A stretch of 64,000 bases of DNA from FEN-1219 sp039933105 (GTDB lineage Bacteria; Pseudomonadota; Gammaproteobacteria; Steroidobacterales; Rariloculaceae), in NCBI GenBank assembly GCA_039933105.1, contig JBDTOT010000022.1, positions 3,362 through 67,361 of the forward strand, written 5' to 3'. The number at the start of each line of letters is the position of its first letter. The first letter of the stretch is position 1. Shown here piece after piece: positions 41,899-50,788 of the stretch. A program made the position numbers and the translations under genes. Under the pieces are notes generated by a model. The model made no database searches, was not told the DNA's origin, and worked only from the letters and a program-made list of their open reading frames with translations.

Positions 41899-43812
41899 GT
41901 GACGACGCGTCTCCTCACACTCGCGACTGCGTTCGCGATCGTGCTCGTCGGCGGAAGTGTCGGCGCGCGCGAGACCGTGCATGGCAGCATCGTCGTGCAG
42001 GACCTTGCCTACGGCGAGGTACTGTTCAAGTACTTTCAGGATGACTACTTCTCCGCGTTGACGCGTCTCTTGGCTGCCGAAGAACGTGGCGAGCTCAAAC
42101 ACCACGAAGCCGACGAGCAGCTGATGGCGGGTGCGTTGTACCTGTCGTACGGCCAACACCAGCTCGCGGGCCAAATCTTCGAGCGCGTGCTCGAGCAGTC
42201 GGTCGACCCCGCTATCCATGATCGTGCTTGGTTCTTCCTGGCGAAGATCTGGGAGCAGCGCGGCTATCTCGATCAGGCGGAAGCGGCGCTCGCACGTATC
42301 GGCGACTCGCTGCCCGAGGATCTTCAGCCGCAACGCTACATGCTGCATGCCCAGGTCCTGATGGATCAGGGGAACTTCGCCGAGGCGCTCACGGTGCTCC
42401 AGGAGTGGAAGCGACCCGGAGACGAGTGGGTCGGGTACGCGAAGTACAACATCGGTGTCGCGCTCGTGCGGCTCGGTCAGGTCGAAGCCGGCGCCGCCGT
42501 GCTCGACGACGTCGGTCAGATCGAGCCCGACAGTCCGGCGCTCGAAGCGCTGCGCGACAAGGCCAACGTGGCGCTCGGTTACGCGTGGTTGCAAGCTCAG
42601 CGGCCGGTCGAAGCGAAACCGTCGCTGCAGCGCGTGCGGCTCACCGGGCCGTTCTCGAACAAAGCGTTGCTCGGCGTCGGCTGGGCCGATGCCGAGAAGA
42701 CAGACTACCGCGGTGCGCTCGCGCCGTGGCTCGAGCTGCGCAGCCGCAACATGTTGGACTCGGCCGTGCAGGAGTCGCTGCTCGCGGTGCCGTACGCGTT
42801 CGCCAAGCTCGGCGCGGACAAGCAAGCGGCCGATCACTACAACGACGCGATCGCCGCGTTCACGACCGAGATCGGGCACCTGACGCAAGCCATCGATAGC
42901 ATCGAGGGTGGCAAGCTGATCACTGATTTGCTCGGCGAGCATACCGATGCGACCAGCATCGAGTCTGGCTGGTACTGGCGGCTCGACCGTGTTCCGGACA
43001 CCATCGAGAGCCGCTATCTATATGAGCTGCTCGCGAGCAACAACTTCCAGGAAGGGTTGAAGAACTACCGCGACCTGCTGCAGATGAATCGCAACCTGGC
43101 GCACTGGACCGAGAGTCTCGGTGCGTTCGATGACATCCTCGAAACGCGTGAGCGCGCGTATCAGCAGCGCCGGCCGAACATCGATGCGAGTCTCGCGAGC
43201 GTGGATCTCGACGCCATGGCGGCGCATCGCGTGGAGTTCGAGTCGCAGGTGCAAGCGATCGAGCGCACGGAAGACGTCGTTGCGCTCGGTACGCCGAAGG
43301 AGCAGGAAACCTGGCGGACGCTGACGGCCATGGAGCCAACGTTGGCCGCACTGCCGAACGACGACGAAAGCAACGAGCTGCGCGACAAGCAGCACTTCTT
43401 GCGCGGCCTCATGCTCTGGGATCTGCAGCGCGACTACAAGGCGCGGCTGTGGGGCGAGAAGAAGAGCCTCGGTGAACTCGACCGGCAGCTGCGCGAGGCG
43501 CAGCGCCGGCATACGCAGGTTTCAAGTGCCCGCGACGACTGGCCCGAGAAGTTCACGGGCCTGACTGCGCGCATCAAAGGGCTGACGCCGCGCGTGCAGG
43601 GCTTGCAGCTGACGGCCGAGGCCGCGCTCGTACGGCAGCAGAAGTTCGTGCAGGGGCTCGCTGTGGCGGAGCTCAGAGCCCAGCGGGACCGGTTGAACAC
43701 GTACCTCGTGCAGGCGCGTTTCTCGCTGGCAACGTTGTACGATCGCGCGGCCGCGCAGCCGACGCCCCCAAAGACGGTCGATGGTGCGGTGGCTGCGGAG
43801 GGCGGGAAGTGA
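41899..43812 (+). CDS. Exported tetratricopeptide-repeat protein of the motor-like operon
   Basis: A 637-residue protein with a signal peptide (TRLLTLATAFAIVLVGGSVGA), a helical repeat region with TPR character (about 40-290: for example YGQHQLAGQIFERVLEQS, YLDQAEAALARIGDSLPED and RLGQVEAGAAVLDDV), and a C-terminal part rich in coiled-coil heptads (about 500-610). It starts at GTG three bases after the stop of the previous gene and its stop overlaps the next start (GTGA). It is probably a periplasmic scaffold between the inner-membrane motor and the outer membrane. Its closest known analogues by context are the TPR proteins of the Myxococcus Glt machinery. Confidence 0.75.
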   Translation: MTTRLLTLATAFAIVLVGGSVGARETVHGSIVVQDLAYGEVLFKYFQDDYFSALTRLLAAEERGELKHHEADEQLMAGALYLSYGQHQLAGQIFERVLEQSVDPAIHDRAWFFLAKIWEQRGYLDQAEAALARIGDSLPEDLQPQRYMLHAQVLMDQGNFAEALTVLQEWKRPGDEWVGYAKYNIGVALVRLGQVEAGAAVLDDVGQIEPDSPALEALRDKANVALGYAWLQAQRPVEAKPSLQRVRLTGPFSNKALLGVGWADAEKTDYRGALAPWLELRSRNMLDSAVQESLLAVPYAFAKLGADKQAADHYNDAIAAFTTEIGHLTQAIDSIEGGKLITDLLGEHTDATSIESGWYWRLDRVPDTIESRYLYELLASNNFQEGLKNYRDLLQMNRNLAHWTESLGAFDDILETRERAYQQRRPNIDASLASVDLDAMAAHRVEFESQVQAIERTEDVVALGTPKEQETWRTLTAMEPTLAALPNDDESNELRDKQHFLRGLMLWDLQRDYKARLWGEKKSLGELDRQLREAQRRHTQVSSARDDWPEKFTGLTARIKGLTPRVQGLQLTAEAALVRQQKFVQGLAVAELRAQRDRLNTYLVQARFSLATLYDRAAAQPTPPKTVDGAVAAEGGK

Positions 43813-46628
43813 TCAACGCTCCCGTGCTCGTATTCATTACGCTCGCCGCGATCTGGCCGTTCGGGCATCACCGCAAGCAGCAGGACGAAGCGACCGGCAC
43901 GATCCAGGATATCGCCGGCCGCGAGGTGCAGATCGATACCTCCGCGTCCATCGATCGTAGCGAAGCGAAGGCGATGGAGAGCTATCGCGCGTTCCTCGAT
44001 CTCTCGTCCGACGACCCCGGCCTCAAAGCGGAGGCCATGCGCCGGCTCGCAGATCTGCAACTCGACACCACCGACGTGGATCAGTTGCAGGCCAATGTCC
44101 AATCGCTCGGCGTCGTCAGCAGCACCATCGAGATGTATCAGAAGCTGCTGCAGACCTACCCGAACTATCCGAAGAATGATCTCGTGCTGTACCAGCTTTC
44201 GCGCGCGTACGAGGCCGACGGGCGCACCGACGAGTCGCTGGCGACGCTCGATCGTCTGATCGCCAAGTATCCGCGCACGACGCATATGGACGAGGCGCAG
44301 TTCCGTCGCGGTGAGACGCTGTTCGTGATGAAGCGTTATCGCGACGCAGAGCGTGCATACGCTCATGTGCTAGAGAAAGGCGCGAGCTCCACGTACTACG
44401 AGCAGGCGCTGTACAAACATGGATGGTCGCTGTTCAAGCAACAACAATACGAGGACAGCCTCGCGTCGTTCTTCGGCTTGCTCGACCGGCAGCTCGGCAC
44501 AGACAACAACGCAACGGGCGATCGCGATCCCACGGTGATCTATGGCGCGATGGGCCGTGCGCAGCAGGAGTTGCTCGACGATACGTTGCGCGTGCTGTCG
44601 ATCGGGTTCTCGTATCTCGAGGGTCCGAAGTCCGTGTCGCAGTACTTCAAGCGCCACGGCGCGCGGCCGTATGCATTCCTCGCGTACACGAGCTTAGGAG
44701 ATCTCTACCTCGATCAGCAGCGCTACCAGGACGCCGCGGACGCGTATCACGCGTTCGTCGAACTCGACCCGTACCACGCGAAGGCTCCGCTCCTGCAGGT
44801 CGAAGTCATCGAGGCGTTCAAGAAGGGCGGGTACGCCGACTTTGTGCTCGAGGGCAAAGAGAATTTCGTCACGACCTACGGCCCCGGCAGCCCCTACTGG
44901 AAGCGCTACACGTTCGAGCAGCAACCCGAGGTGGTCGGGCACTTGAAGAGTAACGTGACGGATCTCGCCTCGTACCATCACGCCGAGGCACAAAAGACGC
45001 ACGAGCAGGTGGAATACACCGCCGCCGCGCGTTGGTACCGAACCTATCTGCAGTCGTTCCCGGACGATCAGAACGCCGCGGAAACGAACTTCTTGCTTGC
45101 CGAGGTGTTGTTCGAGAGCGGCAACTTCCACGACGCAGCCGTCGAGTACGAGCGGACCGCCTATGCGTATCCGTTCCATGCGCATGGCGGCGAAGCAGGT
45201 TATGCCGCGTTACTCGCGTACACGAAGCAGGAAGAGGTGTTGAAAGGGACCGAGAAGGCCGAGTGGCATAAGAAGGGAATCGAGAGTGCGCTACGTTTCG
45301 TCGACTCGTATCCGACGCACGAACACGCCGCGAACGTTCAGACCGATGCAGCCGAGAAGTTGTACGCGCTGGGCGAATTCGGGCGGGCTCGTGACGTCGG
45401 CCGAGCGCTCGTGACGCGGACTCCGCCGGCGACTCCGGCGTTGCAGCGCACGGCGTGGACAGTCGTGGCGCATTCTGAGTTCGATCTCGCGGACTTTTCG
45501 GCGGCGGAGAAGGCTTACCAGAACCTGATCGCGTTCGTGCCGGCCGCGGACAAACAGCACGGCGAGATCGTCGAGCGCATCGCGTCGTCGGTATACAAGC
45601 AGGGCGAGCAAGCACGCACCGCCGGCCAGCTCGACGTGGCAGTTGGTCACTTCTTGCGCGTGGGCCAGGCCGCGCCGACGTCGCCAATCCGTGCGACGGC
45701 CGAGTACGACGCAGGTGCGGCCCTGATCCAGATGGGTGATTGGCAGCGCGCGACGACCGTGCTCGAAGATTTTCGCACTCGTTTTCCCAAGCACGAGCTT
45801 GCTGCCGACGTGACCGCCAAGCTGGCCGTCGCTTACGTGGAAGCCGGCAACAGCGGGCGCGCTGCGGGCGAGTTCGAGCGCATTGCGAACGGCGACGGCT
45901 CGCCGGAGGTCAAGCGCGAGGCGTTGTGGCGCTCGGCCGAGCTGTATTCGAAGACCGGACAAACCGCAGCTGCGGCAACCGCATACGGCAAGTTCGTGGA
46001 GCGATATCCGCATCCGGTAGTCGAAGCGGTTGAAGCTCGGCAGAAGTTGCTCGAGATCGCGATGAAGACCAACAACGAAGCCGAGCGCCAGCGCTGGCTA
46101 CACGAGCTCGTGACGGCAGATGCCGGCGCGGGCGGGGAGCGCACGGACCGGACGAAGTATCTTGCCGCGAAGTCGCAACTCGAGCTTGCGACGCCGACGC
46201 GCGACGCGTTCCAAAGCGCGAAGCTCGTCATTCCGCTCGACAAAAGCTTGAAGACGAAGAAGACGCGAATGGAAGCCGCGCTTGCCGCTTACGGCAAAGC
46301 CGCCGAGTACGGAGTCGCAGAGGTTACGACGGCTGCGAACTACGAGCTCGCCGAGCTGTACCACACGTTGAGCAAGGACCTGTATTCGTCCGAGCGGCCG
46401 CGTGAGCTGAACAAGGACGAGCTCGAGCAGTACAACATCCTGCTCGAAGAGCAGGCATTCCCATTCGAGGAACAGGCCATCAAGTTGCACGAGACGAACG
46501 CCGCGCGCACGGCGGAGGGTCTGTACGACCAGTCGGTGCAGAAGAGCTTGAAGGCGCTGGTCGAGCTGATGCCGGGCCGTTACGCGAAAGCCGAGCTAGG
46601 AGAGAGCCTTGTCGAAGCCATTCGCTAG
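43809..46628 (+). CDS. Large TPR protein of the motor-like operon (GltD/AgmU-like by context)
   Basis: A 939-residue protein made almost wholly of helical TPR-like repeats, with an N-terminal hydrophobic stretch (about 1-17, IWPFG) that may act as a signal. Repeats are visible at, for example, YPKNDLVLYQLSRAYEADGR, TYYEQALYKHGWSLFKQQQY, YQDAADAYHAFVELDPYH and GDWQRATTVLEDFRTRFPKH. It overlaps the previous stop by four bases and overlaps the lipoprotein gene by 20 bases. In Myxococcus, a TPR protein of similar size is part of the gliding complex; homology here is inferred from architecture and gene order, not from alignment. Confidence 0.75.
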   Translation: MINAPVLVFITLAAIWPFGHHRKQQDEATGTIQDIAGREVQIDTSASIDRSEAKAMESYRAFLDLSSDDPGLKAEAMRRLADLQLDTTDVDQLQANVQSLGVVSSTIEMYQKLLQTYPNYPKNDLVLYQLSRAYEADGRTDESLATLDRLIAKYPRTTHMDEAQFRRGETLFVMKRYRDAERAYAHVLEKGASSTYYEQALYKHGWSLFKQQQYEDSLASFFGLLDRQLGTDNNATGDRDPTVIYGAMGRAQQELLDDTLRVLSIGFSYLEGPKSVSQYFKRHGARPYAFLAYTSLGDLYLDQQRYQDAADAYHAFVELDPYHAKAPLLQVEVIEAFKKGGYADFVLEGKENFVTTYGPGSPYWKRYTFEQQPEVVGHLKSNVTDLASYHHAEAQKTHEQVEYTAAARWYRTYLQSFPDDQNAAETNFLLAEVLFESGNFHDAAVEYERTAYAYPFHAHGGEAGYAALLAYTKQEEVLKGTEKAEWHKKGIESALRFVDSYPTHEHAANVQTDAAEKLYALGEFGRARDVGRALVTRTPPATPALQRTAWTVVAHSEFDLADFSAAEKAYQNLIAFVPAADKQHGEIVERIASSVYKQGEQARTAGQLDVAVGHFLRVGQAAPTSPIRATAEYDAGAALIQMGDWQRATTVLEDFRTRFPKHELAADVTAKLAVAYVEAGNSGRAAGEFERIANGDGSPEVKREALWRSAELYSKTGQTAAAATAYGKFVERYPHPVVEAVEARQKLLEIAMKTNNEAERQRWLHELVTADAGAGGERTDRTKYLAAKSQLELATPTRDAFQSAKLVIPLDKSLKTKKTRMEAALAAYGKAAEYGVAEVTTAANYELAELYHTLSKDLYSSERPRELNKDELEQYNILLEEQAFPFEEQAIKLHETNAARTAEGLYDQSVQKSLKALVELMPGRYAKAELGESLVEAIR

Positions 46629-47406
46629 CACCCTGATTGCGTCGAGACTGGCGAACTGCGGTCTCGCTGCAGTGTGTTCGGTAGTGCTCGCTGCGTGCGG
46701 CGCGTCGACCCCGAAACAAGCCGGGGTTGAGAGGCCGACGCCAGTGATTGCGCAGCCCGCTGCCCCGACACAGAAGGCTAAGGCGACGGAGCCTGCCGCC
46801 AAATCCGTCGCGAAGGCCGCAGCGCCCGCAGAGTCCCCGCGCAAGAAGGATCGCCGTGGCTCTGCCGAGCCGGATACCGCTGCCGACGCCGTGCCCGAAG
46901 CCGCGACCGCGGGGTACGGACGTGCGCTCACCGCGATGCGCGCCGAGAGCTGGCTCCAGGCAGAGCTCGAGCTCGAGCAAGTGACGAAGGAATTTCCGGC
47001 GTACGCCGGCCCCTTCGTGAACCTCGCGCTCGTGTATCTGAAGGACAAGCGCCTCGATGACGCACGCACGGCGCTCGACCGCGCGCTCACGATCGAGCCA
47101 GGCCACGCTGCGGCGAACACTCAGCTCGGCATCTTGCTGCGCGAGCAGGGCAAGTTTCACGAAGCGGAGCAGGCGTATCGAAAGGCCCTTGCGACGGATC
47201 CGAATCACGCGCTCGCGCACTACAACTTGGGCGTTTTGCTCGACGTGTATTTGCGCAAGCCTGCAGACGCGGCTGAACAATACGAGCTGTATCAGGCGTC
47301 GCTCGCAGCGCCGGACGAAAAAGTCGGCCGCTGGATTGTGGACTTGCGCCGGCGCGCGGGTAACGGCAACGACGCCGCCCGAGTCGCGAAAGGGGATGCA
47401 CCATGA
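46609..47406 (+). CDS. TPR lipoprotein of the motor-like operon (GltE/AglT-like by context)
   Basis: A 265-residue lipoprotein. The TTG start has AGGAGAG just upstream. The signal ends in LAAC (lipobox; Cys about residue 30), followed by a Pro/Ala/Lys-rich linker to about residue 95 and then three TPR-like repeats (ESWLQAELELEQVTKEFPAY, KRLDDARTALDRALTIEPGH, GKFHEAEQAYRKALATDPNH). It should sit in the outer membrane, facing the periplasm. A TPR lipoprotein is one of the conserved parts of the Agl-Glt system. It overlaps both neighbours (20 and four bases), consistent with translational coupling. Confidence 0.78.
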   Translation: MSKPFASTLIASRLANCGLAAVCSVVLAACGASTPKQAGVERPTPVIAQPAAPTQKAKATEPAAKSVAKAAAPAESPRKKDRRGSAEPDTAADAVPEAATAGYGRALTAMRAESWLQAELELEQVTKEFPAYAGPFVNLALVYLKDKRLDDARTALDRALTIEPGHAAANTQLGILLREQGKFHEAEQAYRKALATDPNHALAHYNLGVLLDVYLRKPADAAEQYELYQASLAAPDEKVGRWIVDLRRRAGNGNDAARVAKGDAP

Positions 47407-47924
47407 GAACGCTTTTGACGCTCGCGCTGTTAGCCGTATCGATGACGGCTCTCGCGCAGTCGACGAGCCCGCCGGCCAACGCTGCCGCTGAGAAACCGTC
47501 ACGCTCGCGTAACGCTTCGCCGAACCCCGCCGACCTCGAGCCGGCTGTCGACGTGGGCGGTCCACGTGTGGCCTTGGCCACTCCGCCGGTTGCGCCGGCA
47601 GCTCCGGTCGCCCCGAAGGCCGCTCCACCCCTTGCACCGAAAGCGGTCACCCCCGCCGCCCCGGCCACGGCAGCGGCTGCGCAGGGCGCGAACCGGCGCG
47701 TCGTAGACCGTTTGGATCTGGGAACCACGTCAATAACGGGCAACGCGGAATTGCCTAAGGTGCTGTACATCGTGCCGTGGAAGAAATCGGATCTCGGCGA
47801 TTTGGTAGGCCGCCCGGTGAATACGCTGCTCGACGAAGTGCTAGCACCGGTCGATCCCGCCGTTTTCCAGCGGCATCTTAGTTACTACGACTCCCTGTAT
47901 GGGGAGCCCAAGAAAGAGGAGTGA
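47403..47924 (+). CDS. Exported Ala/Pro-rich protein of the motor-like operon
   Basis: A 173-residue exported protein with signal peptide MRTLLTLALLAVSMTALAQ, an Ala/Pro-rich extended region (about 20-100, low complexity), and a folded C-terminal segment of 60 residues (VVDRLDLGTTSITGNAELPK then VLYIVPWKKSDLGDL and the tail YYDSLYGEPKKEE). I do not recognise a family. The extended region could span the periplasm. It overlaps the TPR lipoprotein gene by four bases and ends three bases before the ExbB-like gene, so it is certainly part of the operon. By position it resembles the small periplasmic GltF-like proteins. Confidence 0.65.
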   Translation: MRTLLTLALLAVSMTALAQSTSPPANAAAEKPSRSRNASPNPADLEPAVDVGGPRVALATPPVAPAAPVAPKAAPPLAPKAVTPAAPATAAAAQGANRRVVDRLDLGTTSITGNAELPKVLYIVPWKKSDLGDLVGRPVNTLLDEVLAPVDPAVFQRHLSYYDSLYGEPKKEE

Positions 47925-47927
47925 GAG

Positions 47928-48617
47928 ATGGAGGTCTATAACGTCGTCGTCGGATTCTTCAAGAACGGCGGGGTATTCATGATCCCCATCGTTTTGATTC
48001 TTGCCGTCGGCGCAGCTATCGCACTCGAGCGCTGGGTTTTCTTGACCGTCACGACGGCCAGGAACAAAGCGCTTTGGAACACCGTCACGCCCTTCTTGAA
48101 GGCCGGCAACTTCGCTGGCGCGATGCAAGTCACGAGCAAGTCGGAGGCTGTGATCGGTCAGATCATGACCTACGGCTTGAACCGCGTGCGCTCCGCTCGG
48201 CGGCGTGAAGACATCGAGCAGGCGATGGAAGAAAGCCTGATGGAAGTGTTGCCGCGGCTCGAGAAGCGCACGCACTACCTCGCGACGTTCGCCAACATGG
48301 CGACGTTGATGGGCCTGCTGGGCACGATCATCGGCCTGATCCACGCATTCACTGCGGTATCGAACGCGAACCCGGCCGAGAAAGCCGAGTTGCTGTCGGC
48401 CAGTATCTCGATCGGCATGAACTGCACGGCATTCGGCCTCATGGTCGCGATTCCGCTCGTGCTGATCCACTCGCTGCTGCAGACAAAGACGACGGAAATC
48501 GTCGACAGCCTCGAGATGGCATCGGTGAAGTTCCTGAACGCGATCACCGAGCGCGCGCAGGAAGGCAAGGCCGCGGAAGCTGCTGCGCCGGGCCAGCCGG
48601 CACCGCGCCGCGCCTAG
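47928..48617 (+). CDS. TolQ/ExbB/MotA-type proton channel subunit (AglR-like)
   Basis: A 229-residue inner-membrane protein with three helices at about 13-35, 118-142 and 160-182, separated by a cytoplasmic loop: the ExbB/TolQ topology. The conserved region THYLATFANMATLMGLLGTIIGLIHAF and ISIGMNCTAFGLMVAIPLVLIHSLL carry the polar residues (Thr, Gly, Asn) that line the proton path. It would form the pentameric stator with the two ExbD-like proteins encoded next. It starts three bases after the preceding stop with GGAG upstream. Confidence 0.9.
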   Translation: MEVYNVVVGFFKNGGVFMIPIVLILAVGAAIALERWVFLTVTTARNKALWNTVTPFLKAGNFAGAMQVTSKSEAVIGQIMTYGLNRVRSARRREDIEQAMEESLMEVLPRLEKRTHYLATFANMATLMGLLGTIIGLIHAFTAVSNANPAEKAELLSASISIGMNCTAFGLMVAIPLVLIHSLLQTKTTEIVDSLEMASVKFLNAITERAQEGKAAEAAAPGQPAPRRA

Positions 48618-48653
48618 GCTCGTACCCCCGCTGCAGGTTCGCGAGGTCGTTCG

Positions 48654-49172
48654 ATGCAAGTCATAGGTCGTACTGCGCGCATGGCGCGGCATCACAAGCG
48701 CCACGAAAGTGCCGAGATCAACCTGACGTCGATGATCGACTTCTTGACGATCCTCGTGTTCTTTCTGCTCGTGCACGGCGGCTTCGTTCGGCTCGCGATT
48801 CTCGAGCTGAACCTGCCGACCGCGAACTCGACCCCGACGGAAGAACCGCAGCAGTTTCAGCTCGAAGTTACCGTGCGCAAGAACGGCATCGAGGTCAGCG
48901 ACCGGACACAGGGCCTGCTGAACAAGTTCGAGAAGGACGGCGACAAGTATCCGTTCGATAAGTTGAGCGCGTACCTCGCCGACGTGAAGCAACAGTTCCC
49001 GCAGAAGACGGACGCAACGCTGCTGCTCGAGCAAGACATCCCGTACGACGTGCTCGTGGCGGTCATGGACCACGTACGTCTCACCGAGCGTCCGAGCACG
49101 ACGAACGGCCAGCTCGTCCGCGCGGAGCTATTCCCCCAGATCTCGATCGGCGATGCGCCGGTGCTGAACTAG
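48654..49172 (+). CDS. ExbD/TolR-type motor subunit 1
   Basis: A 172-residue protein with a cytoplasmic basic N-terminus (GRTARMARHHKRHESAEINL), one helix (about 27-45) with the proton-carrying Asp29 in SMIDFLTILVFFLLV, and a periplasmic domain of about 120 residues. It follows the ExbB-like gene by 36 bases. It shares its N-terminal motif with the second ExbD-like protein encoded directly downstream, so the two arose by duplication or are co-selected. The C-terminal domain is longer than E. coli ExbD and contains DKYPFDKLSAYLADVKQQFP. Confidence 0.88.
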   Translation: MQVIGRTARMARHHKRHESAEINLTSMIDFLTILVFFLLVHGGFVRLAILELNLPTANSTPTEEPQQFQLEVTVRKNGIEVSDRTQGLLNKFEKDGDKYPFDKLSAYLADVKQQFPQKTDATLLLEQDIPYDVLVAVMDHVRLTERPSTTNGQLVRAELFPQISIGDAPVLN

Positions 49173-49181
49173 GACGCAACC

Positions 49182-49721
49182 ATGAGATTCATGGGCAGAG
49201 CCGTGCGCATGGCGCGGCACCACAAACGCCACAAGGGCGAGGGCGGCATCAACCTCGTGTCGATGATCGACATGTTGACCGTGCTCGTGTTCTTCCTGCT
49301 CGTGTACTCGACCGAGCAAGTCGAGGTACTGCCGAGCTCGAAGGACGTGAAGCTGCCGGAGTCGATCGCCGAGGAACACAGCCGACCGGCCGCCGTCGTG
49401 ATCATCACGGCGCGTGAGATCATGATGGAAGGTCACAGCCTTGGCGCCGTCGCCGATATCCTGGCGAGCAAAGAGCTCATCATCCCGCAGCTGAAGGAAG
49501 CTCTTCAGACGCAAACCGCGCGCGTGTTGAGTGAGGCGCCGCGGTCGGAAGAAGAGAAGATCAAGAGCCGCGAAGTGATTATCATGGCCGACAGAGCAAT
49601 TCCGTATCAGCTGCTGAAGCGCGTCATGGCGACGTCGACAGCGGCGGATTATGGTCAATTGTCGCTGGCAGTGCTGCAGAAAGCTTCGGACGCACGGCTC
49701 GCGACCGTGGCCGAGAACTAG
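49182..49721 (+). CDS. ExbD/TolR-type motor subunit 2
   Basis: A 179-residue protein with the same plan as subunit 1: basic N-terminus GRAVRMARHHKRHKGE, one helix with Asp30 in VSMIDMLTVLVFFLLVY, and a periplasmic domain (about 60-179) that reads VVIITAREIMMEGHSLG and later EVIIMADRAIPYQLLKRVM, the ExbD peptidoglycan-facing fold. Beyond the N-terminus it differs strongly from subunit 1, so the two are likely to form a heteromer around the ExbB channel, as AglQ and AglS do. The gap to the previous gene is nine bases and to the next eight. Confidence 0.88.
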   Translation: MRFMGRAVRMARHHKRHKGEGGINLVSMIDMLTVLVFFLLVYSTEQVEVLPSSKDVKLPESIAEEHSRPAAVVIITAREIMMEGHSLGAVADILASKELIIPQLKEALQTQTARVLSEAPRSEEEKIKSREVIIMADRAIPYQLLKRVMATSTAADYGQLSLAVLQKASDARLATVAEN

Positions 49722-49729
49722 GAAACGTC

Positions 49730-50689
49730 ATGGCTAACGCTGCGGTCATCCTCTATCGAATTTACGAGCTGCCGTGGTCGACGGGCTTCGACGACGACCG
49801 CAAGTTCAAGCAGCTCGCGCGCGGTTCGCTCGTAGCCGCCGTCGTGTTTGCTTTGCTGTTCTGGGTCCTCCCGCAGCCGAAGATCGATCCGAAGGACGTG
49901 GTCGAAGTACCCAAGATTCTGGTCCGCCTCGTGCTCGAGCAGAAGCAGCAGCCGCCTCCGCCGCCCGTCGTGCGCGAGGAGCCGAAGCCGGAAAAGCCGG
50001 TCGAGCAAAAGAAAATCGAGGAACCGAAGCCTAAACCCGAGCCGGTTGTGAAACCGGAGCCGAAGCCGGTCGACATAGCGCAACAGGCGCGTGACCGTGC
50101 AAAGGTCGCCGGCCTATTGCCGTTGACGAACGCGCTGCAATCTCTACGCGACAGCAAGATCAACGAGCACCTCGACAAGACCAACGTCGGCGTCGTGAAC
50201 AGCAACGCGCCGTTTACCGAACGCTCGTTGATTACTTCGAAAGTAGGCACCGCAAGCGGTGGCATCAACACCGCCGCACTGAGCCGCAATACGGGCGGCT
50301 CCGGCATCGGCACACGCAACACGACGCAGGTCGAGAGCCCGGTGGAAGCCGTCGGAATGGCCGGCGGCGCCGCACAGCGCAGCGGCGAGAGCGGCAAGCC
50401 GTCGCGTAGTCGCGAAGAGGTGGAACGCGTCTTCGACACGAACAAGGGCCGCATCTTCACGCTCTACAACAGGGCCTTGCGCGAGAATCCCGCACTGCAG
50501 GGCAAGGTGGTGCTGAAGCTCACCATCAAGGCGGATGGCCATGTGGAAAACTGCGAGGTCGTCTCGTCGGAGCTCAACGATCCCGAGCTCTTGAAAGGCC
50601 TCGTGCAGCGCGTGCTGCTGTTCCAGTTCGAGCCCAAGGACGTCGAGACGATCACGACGACCAAGCCGATCGATTTCTTCCCGGCCTAG
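49730..50689 (+). CDS. TonB-like protein with AgmX/PglI-type C-terminal domain
   Basis: A 319-residue inner-membrane protein with a 30-residue cytoplasmic lead, one helix (about 31-48, GSLVAAVVFALLFWVLP), a Pro/Lys/Glu-rich spacer (about 70-115), a Gly/Ser/Thr-rich zone, and a C-terminal domain (about 228-319) with VFDTNKGRIFTLYNRALREN, GKVVLKLTIKADGHVENCEV and FQFEPKDVETI. That C-terminus is the AgmX/PglI (GltG/GltJ) type rather than classical TonB. It should carry force from the ExbB/ExbD channel across the periplasm. It is the last gene of the operon. Confidence 0.87.
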   Translation: MANAAVILYRIYELPWSTGFDDDRKFKQLARGSLVAAVVFALLFWVLPQPKIDPKDVVEVPKILVRLVLEQKQQPPPPPVVREEPKPEKPVEQKKIEEPKPKPEPVVKPEPKPVDIAQQARDRAKVAGLLPLTNALQSLRDSKINEHLDKTNVGVVNSNAPFTERSLITSKVGTASGGINTAALSRNTGGSGIGTRNTTQVESPVEAVGMAGGAAQRSGESGKPSRSREEVERVFDTNKGRIFTLYNRALRENPALQGKVVLKLTIKADGHVENCEVVSSELNDPELLKGLVQRVLLFQFEPKDVETITTTKPIDFFPA

Positions 50690-50692
50690 CGG

Positions 50693-50722
50693 CTGCCAAC
50701 TTCTCCGGGGCCCCGTTATAGT
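50693..50722 (+). promoter_or_regulatory. Sigma-70-like promoter of the MFS gene
   Basis: CTGCCA (-35, 4/6) and TATAGT (-10, 5/6) are spaced 18 bases apart, 66 bases before the MFS start codon. Together they suggest that the transporter gene is not part of the motor operon upstream. Confidence 0.4.
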
Positions 50723-50788
50723 GGGCGAGCCTGGGACTCTCCGCGCCTCACTGGCTAGCGTGCGAACCCCGGCACCAAGGGGAAGCAC

